Part shown: positions 57,346-64,000 of the stretch, one piece after another
Layout of the letters: each line of letters begins with the position of its first letter
How positions within the stretch are numbered: the first letter of the stretch is position 1
NCBI GenBank assembly: GCA_022414725.1
Contig: CM039462.1
Span: 117,073,966-117,137,965, forward strand
Direction of reading: 5' to 3'
Origin: Microglena sp. YARC
Taxonomy: Eukaryota; Chlorophyta; Chlorophyceae; Chlamydomonadales; Chlamydomonadaceae
DNA length: 64,000 nucleotides
Made by a program: the position numbers and the translations under genes
The notes under the pieces: model-generated
The model's database searches: none
Told to the model about the DNA's origin: nothing
Seen by the model: the letters and a program-made list of their open reading frames with translations, nothing else

Positions 57346-57887
57346 TTGGCAGTGTGAGGTTGAAGGGGTGTGATAGAGGGGACCCAGTGTGTGTAGGTGG
57401 AGCGTTAGGCTGTGGGGCAAGGAATGAGGGTGGAGAAAAGAAGAAGTTGAAAAGAAACTTGGACCACAGGAGGAAGCATACCTAAGCATACCTGAGAAAG
57501 TCTGAACAGGAGGTGTCTGGAAAAGGAGGTGAATGTGTAGAGCAGAGGAATCAACGGGAGCGAGGTACGAGGTTCGCATTTCCTGAGTAGGTTGTGGGGG
57601 GATTGATGAGTGAATTATTGTGTAGATTGACAGCGCCGCGGTACAGTGATGAGGGGTCCAGGCCAGGTCCACTGCGTTCCAGCGTTCACTGCGAGGGGTG
57701 TGGAGTAAGGAGTTGCGATAAATGAGGGAGATAAGGTCTGGTGGCCGGCGTTTAATGAGCCTGAAAACCAGTACAGACTGGCAGCGCCGCGGTACAGTGA
57801 TGAGGGGTCCAGGCCAGGTCCACTGCGTTCCAGCGTTCACTGCGAGGGGTGTGGAGTAAGGAGTTGCGATAAATGATTGTACATGCG
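57346..57887. repeat. unassigned block with 151-bp spaced duplication
   Basis: CAGCGCCGCGGTACAGTGAT occurs at 57631 and 57782; about 95 bp are repeated with a spacing of 151 bp. The minus strand is open for 181 codons (57840-57295), so the peptide RSERWNAVDLAWTPHHCTAA is partly duplicated, but no family is recognised and the end of the frame is GT-repeat composition. Not called as a gene. Confidence 0.6.
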
Positions 57888-58438
57888 CAGACCAGTCTTT
57901 TAGGTTTTCGCTTTGCTTCCAGTTGTCTTTCTTCTTTTCTGGTTGCCTCCCTGCTTTTGGCTTGTTTTTGCAGTTTCTCCCTTAGTTTGCTTCCCCTAGT
58001 TCAGTTTCCACCATTAGTTGCCTCCTTAGTTTCCTCCTCAATTTGCCTCCTTAGTCCCCCCCCCCCCCCCCCCTTCCCCCCTTTTTTCTCTTAGTTTTCT
58101 CGCATAGTTTTCCTTTTAATCCTCCTTAGTTTGCATCTCCTCTTTCAGTCTTCTGATCCGGTGACGGTTAGAGGTTGCAATGTTATGGCCCCCCCCCTTC
58201 ATAGGTATTTTTTTCTTAGTAGTCCTAGCCCCTTCTCTTGGGCTTCCTGTTTTTGGCTTCTTCCTTGCCTATCTGGTTTGTTTGTCTTCTGTTTCCCGTC
58301 CTCCTTTGTCCCTTACGTCGCCCAGGTGGTGTCCGTCCCTTAGCTGTCCCTTAGCCGTTCTTGTCTTTTTCTTTGGTCTTTTCTCCTTGGTCACAAAGGG
58401 CTAGGTTTTATCAGTTGCGCCTTTTCCTGGTTCCCCCC

Positions 58439-58474
<36 letters not shown>
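57888..58474 (+). mobile_element. family A 3' UTR copy, about 590 bp, sense
   Basis: Begins at CAGACCAGTCTTTTAGG, within the 3' UTR just downstream of ORF2 in complete copies, and ends with 31 A (58444-58474). Contains a C run at about 58057-58073. Non-coding and the longest of the sense A tips. Confidence 0.88.
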
Positions 58475-58476
<2 letters not shown>

Positions 58477-58858
58477 GAATCTAACAAAATCCTGCATGCA
58501 CCACCAGGATTTCCAGCTGAGCCCCTAGACTGGCCAACAGTTCAGGATCAGCCCTCAACATGCGCAGAGTGTTGCAAAGCAGCTGGCTTCACTAGCCCTC
58601 CCATCCTCCCTGCCCCACCCACTGTCCCTACTAGGATAACCAGGATAGCAACTTAGAAACAAAATGCAGAGCAACCAAAATCCTTGGCCACCTGACTAAA
58701 ATGCATGCCACCTTGACCCACATGTACCACAGTGTCATCATTGCCCTCCAGACCAACAATGAATCCTTTCCTCACAACCTGCAGACAGTACAACCCAACC
58801 CACCACTTCCACCCGACAGCAATACACCAACCATTTACACACACACACAAAAAAAGGG
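58475..58858. other. unassigned sequence
   Basis: About 380 bp not matching other parts of the window. Small plus-strand frames only; a short CA repeat lies at about 58836-58850. Possibly a remnant of another element. Confidence 0.4.
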
Positions 58859-58896
58859 GATTCTGAGAGGCAGAAGGAAGTGGGTGGGGCTCGGAA
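58859..58896 (+). repeat. 38-bp fragment of the 440-bp satellite
   Basis: ATTCTGAGAGGCAGAAGGAA followed by GTGGGTGGGGCTCGGAA matches the satellite block after GGAGATGGAGG in the 21273-29565 array. It lies exactly at the broken end of the LINE endonuclease ORF. Confidence 0.8.
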
Positions 58897-59989
58897 TGTT
58901 GAGGCGTGCCAGGAAAGAAATTGCATCGGGGGAGAAATGCACCTGTGAGAATTCCTGCCGGGCGTCGTCCTCTGCTAAGCGAGCGGCACGCTGGCGGGCA
59001 CGGTGATGCTTCTTGTAAATGGCCCAAATGCTGGTGCGAATAACTTCCTTCATGTTGTCCCATTTTGTGACGATGTCTGAATCGGGTAAGAGGTTTAGGA
59101 GGAGGGATTGTGAAGCGATGATGTTCTTGAGCTCATCACAAGCTTCTGGAATGTTGAGGAGGAGGAGGGGGAACCCTTGCAGCCCTTGGCCCTTGGGTGG
59201 AGCGTGGCCTAGGAAGGAGAGGGTTATAGACACAGGGCGGTGGTCAGAGATAAAGCCAGAGGTAGGGAGAATGGAGGAAGTGGCTGTGAAGAGGGCTAGG
59301 AGGGAGTCTGAAGCCAGCCAGCGGTCAAGCCTACCGCCCAATGAGGCTGGGATGCTCCAATGTGTAAAGTCTTTGGCAGTCGGGTGCGTGTTCCTCCAGA
59401 TGTCTTGTAGGCTGTAGGTATTCATGATGTCTGCAAGGGGAGGTGCCCCCTGCATGCGACTCATGGGGTCAATATTGAGTCTGTGAGGAGGGTAGACCGC
59501 ATCGAGGGGGTCAAGAATGCAGTTGAAATCACCAACAACGAGAAGGAGGCGTCCGTCAGTGGGAAGGTTGGGACGCACACAGTTGAAAAAGAAGTCTTCT
59601 CTGTCAGCAGCTTGGGCCGGAGCATAGACGCACAAAATGGTGATGACGGAGTCACCAATGAAAGCATCGATGCCTAGAATGCCGCCTAGGATAGGTCTTA
59701 GGACGGGATCTGTGATGGGGCAGTGAGGGCTTAATATCAGGATGATGCCTTCAGTGTGCCCTGTACCAGGGCAAAAGAAAAAATCTTGCGCCTGGCCAGA
59801 TTGCCCCGCGCCTGGGAGGTGTTGAAGAAAGTCCTCGGGTGATGAGGTTGACCTTACTTCAGTGAGCACTGCCATATCCACTCGCGTTTCTCGAAGCCAA
59901 GAAATGTGCTCAAAGAGTTTAAGGGGTGCAAGTCCTTGCGCGTTGGTGCAGACAAAGGTACTCCTAGGAGGGGCATGCTGTGCATTCAT
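58897..59989 (-). CDS. LINE family A ORF2 N-terminus: intact AP-like endonuclease domain (3' truncated)
   Basis: An open frame from the ATG at 59989, about 364 LINE codons, then 21 codons of satellite-derived and foreign sequence to a stop near 58835. It encodes the endonuclease that nicks target DNA for target-primed reverse transcription. All expected catalytic positions are visible: Asn16 (CTNAQGL), Glu44 (LTEV), Tyr122 (VYAP), Asp154 and Asn156 (GDFN), Asp222 (GGRLDRW), and Asp249-His250 (SDHRP). The domain ends near residue 265 and a linker follows. The RT and the rest are missing, so the product could only be a stand-alone endonuclease. The start is supported by the conserved ATGA overlap with ORF1 in two copies. 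It is the cleanest LINE frame in the window. Confidence 0.88.
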
Positions 59990-60469
59990 TCGTGTTCTCC
60001 CCTGGTGTGATCCCGGCTTGTGTTGCCGCTGATATTTAAGCGTGCAGATTTGCGGGTTGACCTAGGGGACATTTCAGAGAGAGAGGTGCTGGGAAGAGAG
60101 ACTGCCCACCAGGGCTGTTGGTCTTCTGGGACTGTCCGAGCTCTCTTGCGAGAGTGGACAGCCTGTTGAAGAGGGACGGCCTGTAAGGGGTGAACGGCCT
60201 GAAGAGAGGAGGTGGCACAGTGAGGGGGGGAAGCTTGAGCGGGGGAGGTTGCCTGTAGAGGGGGAGGGCTGAGCGCCACCAACGTGCGTTGTCAGCACGT
60301 GAAGTGGAAGGGGGGTGGCAGGAGGAGTTAAGAGAAGGGGAGAAGGAGCAGGGACGGGGGAGGTGGGATCTGGGGGGGGTGTATGCTCCAAGGGCCGAGT
60401 GGATGCCCAGGCTGTTAGAATATCAGTTAGCACTTGCCTTGTGATATTTGATGTCGGACTAGACTTCAT
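59986..60469 (-). pseudogene. LINE family A ORF1, small Pro/Ser-rich protein, frame uncertain
   Basis: A frame from ATG at 60469 runs 131 codons (to 60074). A second frame open from 60282 runs to the TGA at 59986, which overlaps the ORF2 ATG as ATGA. Assuming one frameshift, ORF1 would be about 160 residues. It is rich in Pro, Ser, Thr and Ala, with a basic patch SRKRARTV and another RSTRKSARL near the C-terminus, compatible with nucleic-acid binding. No RRM, coiled coil or CCHC knuckle is seen. The copy at 45228-45605 shows the same arrangement. Whether the frameshift is real or a consensus error cannot be told. Confidence 0.6.
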
Positions 60470-60498
60470 GTCATGCTAATTAGGTAAAGGCAAAACGC

Positions 60499-60572
60499 TG
60501 CCCCCAGGGGGAATCGAACCCTTGTCGAATCTCCGTATAGCTCATGGCGTTACACCACTGAGCCAGTAGTAC
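60499..60572 (-). other. tRNA-like sequence with A and B boxes upstream of LINE ORF1
   Basis: On the minus strand TGGCTCAGTGG (60565-60555) fits the pol III A box and GGTTCGATTCC (60520-60510) fits the B box exactly, about 35 nt apart as in tRNA genes. GCTC/GAGC form a D-stem. The acceptor and anticodon stems do not pair, so it is not a functional tRNA. It sits about 30 nt upstream of the ORF1 start, so it could be a tRNA-derived 5' promoter of the LINE or an independent SINE head. The same region is not present at the 5' end of copy 1. Confidence 0.6.
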
Positions 60573-60731
60573 TATGCTGTGCTGTGTTTTTTGTGAGTAC
60601 GAGATAGCGCTGGTGGCCAACCGGTTGTTTACCGCCCGATGGCCGGTTTAGGGATGCTTCGCGGTAGCTACTGAAGGAATCTACCGGTGGAATCTTCCAA
60701 AGATGCCTTCCGTAGATTCCCTCCCCAACAG

Positions 60732-60738
60732 TATAAAA
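60732..60738 (+). promoter_or_regulatory. LTR TATA box
   Basis: TATAAAA within CAACAGTATAAAAGGGACTC. The likely transcript start is 25-31 nt downstream, at about 60758-60763, which coincides with the start of the 28-bp repeat. Confidence 0.75.
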
Positions 60739-60757
60739 GGGACTCACGAGAGCAGAG

Positions 60758-61144
60758 TACCACTTACTCTCTCTCTGGTCCCCAGGTAAGATTTACTGTT
60801 CTGCTGCCATTACTGCGTCTCTTGCTATGATCTTTGGTGCTGCAGAAAGCTGAGACTCGTGCGCATCTGTTCGCGCGCATCTGACCGAGCGAATCTGTTC
60901 GCGCGCACCTGACTGCGCGCATTTGTTCAAAGCTAGTTGTTTAGCTTTGTTTGCAGCTCTCTCTCTTTCTCTCTGCTTTGATGCTCTGACACTTAGTCCT
61001 AATTGCTTTGCTTAGATATTGAAGGCTCTTCGCCTGCTTCTTGTACATTGCCTGTTCCCACTTGTCAGTTCTAAGGCATTCGCCTCTCTTTGTAGTTGTT
61101 TTATTTCTGATGTAATTACCACTTACTCTCTCTCTGGTCCCCAG
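60758..61144 (+). repeat. 28-bp direct repeat at both ends of the LTR leader; possible 359-nt intron
   Basis: An identical 28-bp sequence beginning TACCACTTAC and ending TGGTCCCCAG lies at 60758-60785 and 61117-61144. The first copy is followed by GTAAGA, a good 5' splice site. The second ends in a pyrimidine tract plus CCCCAG, a good 3' splice site. Removal of 60786-61144 (359 nt) would fuse them. Confidence 0.6.
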
Positions 61145-61159
61145 CCTATTTATTTTACA

Positions 61160-61173
61160 GGTTATGGGCTCAT
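61160..61173 (+). promoter_or_regulatory. primer-binding site for a half initiator-tRNA-Met (copia/Osser type)
   Basis: GGTTATGGGCTCAT directly after the LTR end is complementary, with one mismatch, to the anticodon-loop part of plant-type initiator tRNA-Met (GGGCCCATAACC). It is not complementary to the tRNA 3' end. Drosophila copia and Volvox Osser prime this way. The usual TGGTATCAGAGC site is absent. Confidence 0.75.
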
Positions 61174-61184
61174 CGCGCTAAAGT

Positions 61185-61357
61185 GCTGGATTGCACCCCA
61201 CTGCGGATTGAATTGGAGCTGGCTGGATTGCCCCTCCTTTTAGCTGGACTGCTTTGTTGTGCTGGACTGCACAGCCCCCCTCTTCTTCAGCTCCTAGTAC
61301 TGTGCTGGACTGCATAGTTGTCTGAAGCTGGACTGCTCCATCTTTTTGCTGGACTGC
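61185..61357 (+). repeat. leader with seven GCTGGAYTGC motifs
   Basis: GCTGGATTGC or GCTGGACTGC occurs seven times between the primer-binding site and the gag start, at irregular spacing. The position is where retroelement RNAs carry packaging or dimerisation signals; function is inferred only. Confidence 0.75.
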
Positions 61358-61402
61358 AAACCCCCCTCTGCAACCTTCTCTACCTCATCCATCTGCTTTA
61401 CA

Positions 61403-64000
61403 ATGGAGGAAACAAGGGTCTCTATGCCCAAGTTGGATGACAACAATTATGGGGTCTGGAGTGTTAGGATGATGGCATGCCTTGCCTTGAAGAAGGTGTC
61501 CAAGGCTATTTCAGAGGACACGGTGGACCCTGAGGATGATCTGCAAGCAAGATCCTTGCTGGTCATTCAGGTGAAGGATCACCTCCTGCCCTTCATCAAG
61601 AATGAGAAGACTGCCAAGGGCATGTGGTTGAAGCTTGAGGAGCTGCACAAGAACAAGTCCAGGGCTCGCTTGAATCTGATGCGCCGAGAGCTGGCGCAAC
61701 TGAAGAAGGAGCCCAAGGAGACTGTAGCCAAGTACACTGCCCGTGCGGAGTCACTCAGGGATCAGCTTGCAGCAGCAGGGGATACCACCTCTTCTGCTGA
61801 CCTGATCAGCACTGTGTTGAATGGACTGCCTAAGGAGTTTGACACTGCAGTCCAAATCCTGGAGGCAGAGGACAACTCGGATCTGAGTGATGTCCTGGCC
61901 AGACTCTTGATTGCTGAAGCAAGGATGAGTAGGAAGGATGATCGTACTAGAGCTGAAGACCACGGCTCTGCTCTTGCTGGACATGGCGGCACCCCCCCAT
62001 CGCGTCCAGGTCAGGCTCGTCCGGGTCAGACCACGGACAAGGACAAGAGGACCTGCTACTACTGTGGTAACGCGGGTCACATTGCAAAGGATTGTCGCAA
62101 GAAGAAATCTGACAAAGCCTCCGGGAAGTATACTCCCAAGACCCAGCCGGGTAACAACGCCACAGTCGCCACTGCCTTCACCTGCTCGGGTGGCACTGCT
62201 GCACTCACTGATGAGGACTTGCCCCCTTTGATTGGTGAAGTGACTTGGATGCTGGACTCAGGTGCTTCCCACAACATCACGGGGGACCGCGATCTGCTTG
62301 TGAACATCAGACACCTGGATACACCACTCCAATTTAGGTTTGCTGACGGAGTGGGACATCGGGCAGAGTACGCTGGCGACGTCTTCCTGGAATCTGTAAA
62401 TGGAGAGTATGTTCAGCTGCAGAATGTCCATTATGTCCCTGCATCTGCCAGAAATCTGATCTCCCTCTCAAGCGTTATGCGGAACGGAGCTCAGATAGAA
62501 TACTGGGACGACACACGTTGTATCTTTGCCAAGAATGATGTGCGCATCGAAGCGGTTTGCATCAACGGCGTGTATGAGGTGGAGGGGATGGTGCCCGAGG
62601 CAGACATGCCAGTTGCTCCTCTGTTTACTAACGGTACTGTGTGCGCTGCAGTTGAGACGCCGGAGCTTTGGCATGCCAGGTTTGGTCATCTGGGGATGAC
62701 AAACTTGGCCACTCTGCAGGCCAAGCAGATGGTACATGGCATAAAGGTAGAAGCTGAGGCATTCAAGGACTTCAAGGATCCCTGCGAGGCTTGCGTGCTG
62801 TCGAAGCAGACCCGCGATCCTTTTCCTGCCAGTAAGTCAGCACCTGTGAAGGGATTGCTTCATGTGGACCTATGTGGTCCTATCACACCTGCCTCTCTAG
62901 GGCAGAGCAAGTACTTCCTGGGTGTGTTGGAGGACCACTCCAGGTACAGCTTTGTCATCATGCTGAAGACCAAGGACCAGGCATCAGCAGCCCTGCATGA
63001 CCTCATTCTCATGCTGCAGACTCAACATGGCATCACTGTCAAGATAGTGCGCTCGGACAGAGGAGGAGAATTCTGCAATGGTGAACTCGCTGCCTTCTTT
63101 GCTTCCAGAGGGATTGTCCATCAAACCACAGCCCCTTACAGCCCCGAGAGCAATGGCGCGGCGGAGCGTTTGAACAGGACCCTAATGGAAAAGGTTAGGG
63201 CCCTACTCCTTCACAGTGGTGCCCCCTTCTACCTTTGGGCTGAGGGCCTACAGACAGCTAACACCTTAAGGAATGCCTCCCCAGTCAGTGGCCGGGAGCT
63301 TACGCCTCACCAGCTGCTGACAGGGTCAGTCCCAGAAGTATCCCACTTCAAGATTTTTGGGTGCAAGGCCTTTGCCCATGTGCCCAAGCTGAAGCGGCGC
63401 AAGCTGGATGCTGTAAGCAGACCAGGTGTCTTCATTGGGTACGAGGCCAACTCCAAGGCATACCGGATCCTGGATCCAGACGGCAAGACTGTGCGTGTGG
63501 CTCGGGATGTTACCTTCCATGAGGGTGTCTTCCCATACAACACGCCGACGCCACCGGCCCATATGAATGATGAGCCACTGTGCATTGTAGACATCAAGCT
63601 AGAACCTGATGAGGAACCAGTTAGTGCACCTTCTGGCACCTCACCAGCGGCACCCACTACCCCTACGGATGAAGCTGAAAGTGAGGACGAAGACTTGCCC
63701 CCTTTGCACATGGATACTGACTCAGATGAGGAAGATGAGGACATTGCTCCACTGCCTACTCAAGATGCACCTCCTCCGCGGCGATCATCCAGACTCAGGC
63801 AGGCACCTTCAAGGTGGTGGGCCAGCTCAGCTGCTGTTGTTGAACTTCAGCCTGAGCCAGTGTCTGTGAAGGAAGCTCTCGCAGGTCCCGAAGCTCAGCA
63901 GTGGAAGCTTGCAATGGATGAAGAGTGTGCAGCTCTGCTCCACAACAAGAATTGGGAGGTTGAGGACAGACCCCCTGGAACCAATGTACTCCCTGTCAAG
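61403..64000 (+). CDS. gag-pol: copia-type gag-pol polyprotein, partial (866 codons, continues beyond the window)
   Basis: ATG at 61403 is the first in-frame Met after the leader, and there is no stop or frameshift to the edge. Domains: gag, residues about 1-215, with the copia-type gag core (MWLKLEELHKNK, LRDQLAAAG); zinc knuckle CYYCGNAGHIAKDC at 218-231; aspartic protease LDSGAS with Asp285; GAG-pre-integrase and integrase zinc finger His424, His429, Cys461, Cys464; integrase core Asp489, Asp552, Glu588, an exact DD35E; KIFGCKAFAHVPK and GVFIGYE after it; an acidic linker at about 755-790; RRSSRLRQAP; then the start of RT (WKLAMDEECAALLHNKNWEV). It acts in a virus-like particle to copy and integrate the element. 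All catalytic residues seen are intact. RT motifs and RNase H lie outside. Confidence 0.95.
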   Translation, partial: MEETRVSMPKLDDNNYGVWSVRMMACLALKKVSKAISEDTVDPEDDLQARSLLVIQVKDHLLPFIKNEKTAKGMWLKLEELHKNKSRARLNLMRRELAQLKKEPKETVAKYTARAESLRDQLAAAGDTTSSADLISTVLNGLPKEFDTAVQILEAEDNSDLSDVLARLLIAEARMSRKDDRTRAEDHGSALAGHGGTPPSRPGQARPGQTTDKDKRTCYYCGNAGHIAKDCRKKKSDKASGKYTPKTQPGNNATVATAFTCSGGTAALTDEDLPPLIGEVTWMLDSGASHNITGDRDLLVNIRHLDTPLQFRFADGVGHRAEYAGDVFLESVNGEYVQLQNVHYVPASARNLISLSSVMRNGAQIEYWDDTRCIFAKNDVRIEAVCINGVYEVEGMVPEADMPVAPLFTNGTVCAAVETPELWHARFGHLGMTNLATLQAKQMVHGIKVEAEAFKDFKDPCEACVLSKQTRDPFPASKSAPVKGLLHVDLCGPITPASLGQSKYFLGVLEDHSRYSFVIMLKTKDQASAALHDLILMLQTQHGITVKIVRSDRGGEFCNGELAAFFASRGIVHQTTAPYSPESNGAAERLNRTLMEKVRALLLHSGAPFYLWAEGLQTANTLRNASPVSGRELTPHQLLTGSVPEVSHFKIFGCKAFAHVPKLKRRKLDAVSRPGVFIGYEANSKAYRILDPDGKTVRVARDVTFHEGVFPYNTPTPPAHMNDEPLCIVDIKLEPDEEPVSAPSGTSPAAPTTPTDEAESEDEDLPPLHMDTDSDEEDEDIAPLPTQDAPPPRRSSRLRQAPSRWWASSAAVVELQPEPVSVKEALAGPEAQQWKLAMDEECAALLHNKNWEVEDRPPGTNVLPVK

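Larger units (their letters stand above)
60585..61159 (+). repeat. 5' LTR (start uncertain)
   Basis: The end is fixed by TTTTACA directly before the primer-binding site. The start is a guess at a TG near 60585, since the partner LTR is not available. It contains a TATA box (60732-60738), a 28-bp repeat (60758-60785 and 61117-61144), and a tract of GCGCGCATCTG-like 17-18 bp repeats at about 60856-60930. Confidence 0.6.
60585..64000 (+). mobile_element. Ty1/copia LTR retrotransposon, 5' part (runs off the window)
   Basis: 5' LTR (start approximate, end 61159), primer-binding site, leader, and one gag-pol frame in the order gag, protease, integrase, RT, which is the copia order. Integrase precedes RT, excluding the gypsy type. 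The frame is intact through 64000, so the insertion is probably recent. The 3' LTR, polypurine tract and target duplication lie beyond the window and could not be checked. Confidence 0.93.

Noticed and set aside
58701..59006. Plus-strand 101-codon frame
   Set aside because: It crosses the unassigned block, the satellite fragment and antisense LINE, so it is a chimera of unrelated pieces.
60499..60572. Functional tRNA gene
   Set aside because: A and B boxes are present, but acceptor and anticodon stems do not pair, so only a tRNA-derived sequence is claimed.
61938..62231. Alternative-frame ORFs within the copia gag-pol
   Set aside because: They overlap the clearly conserved domain frame and show no domain of their own.

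Overview
The window is repeat-dense eukaryotic nuclear DNA with no identifiable host gene. It shows two satellite arrays, poly(A)-tailed non-LTR retroelements nested in one another, a TIR DNA transposon and the 5' part of a Ty1/copia LTR retrotransposon. The LINE carries a zf-RVT-type zinc motif, and the copia element is primed like Drosophila copia and Volvox Osser. Both fit a green alga or plant, but the species cannot be named from sequence alone.

Layout: 1-20272 is a 35-bp satellite, clean at the left and increasingly ragged to the right, ending at a 1000-N assembly gap (20273-21272). 21273-29565 is a second satellite of about 440 bp. 29566-58896 is a graveyard of non-LTR elements. I call the coding LINE family A (3' end CCCCCCTTTGT plus poly(A)). 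Family B is non-coding and shares a similar 3' end. Family C is non-coding with a pol III B-box-like motif and a 3' end CTTTCACAACT. One nearly complete family A LINE, antisense, spans 30109-45605 and has been hit by at least six later insertions. The largest is a 7281-bp TIR element at 37567-44847 with 12-bp inverted termini and a GGCC target duplication. It holds several tandem arrays, two long hairpins and an array whose last units are inverted. Further A copies lie at 47831-50952, 51217-52737, 54701-56326 (sense) and 58897-60469.

60585-64000 is the 5' LTR, primer-binding site, leader and an uninterrupted 866-codon gag-protease-integrase-RT reading frame of a copia element, cut by the window edge. 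It is the only long intact coding sequence. The reading frames here and in the endonuclease at 58897-59989 are clean, whereas the satellites and other LINE copies are full of one-base indels. The raggedness elsewhere is therefore decay, poor consensus in collapsed repeats, or both.

Together the parts record a layered history: family A LINE insertion, reuse of its 3' end by short A and B copies, insertion of the TIR element into the endonuclease reading frame, and a copia insertion upstream of another LINE copy.
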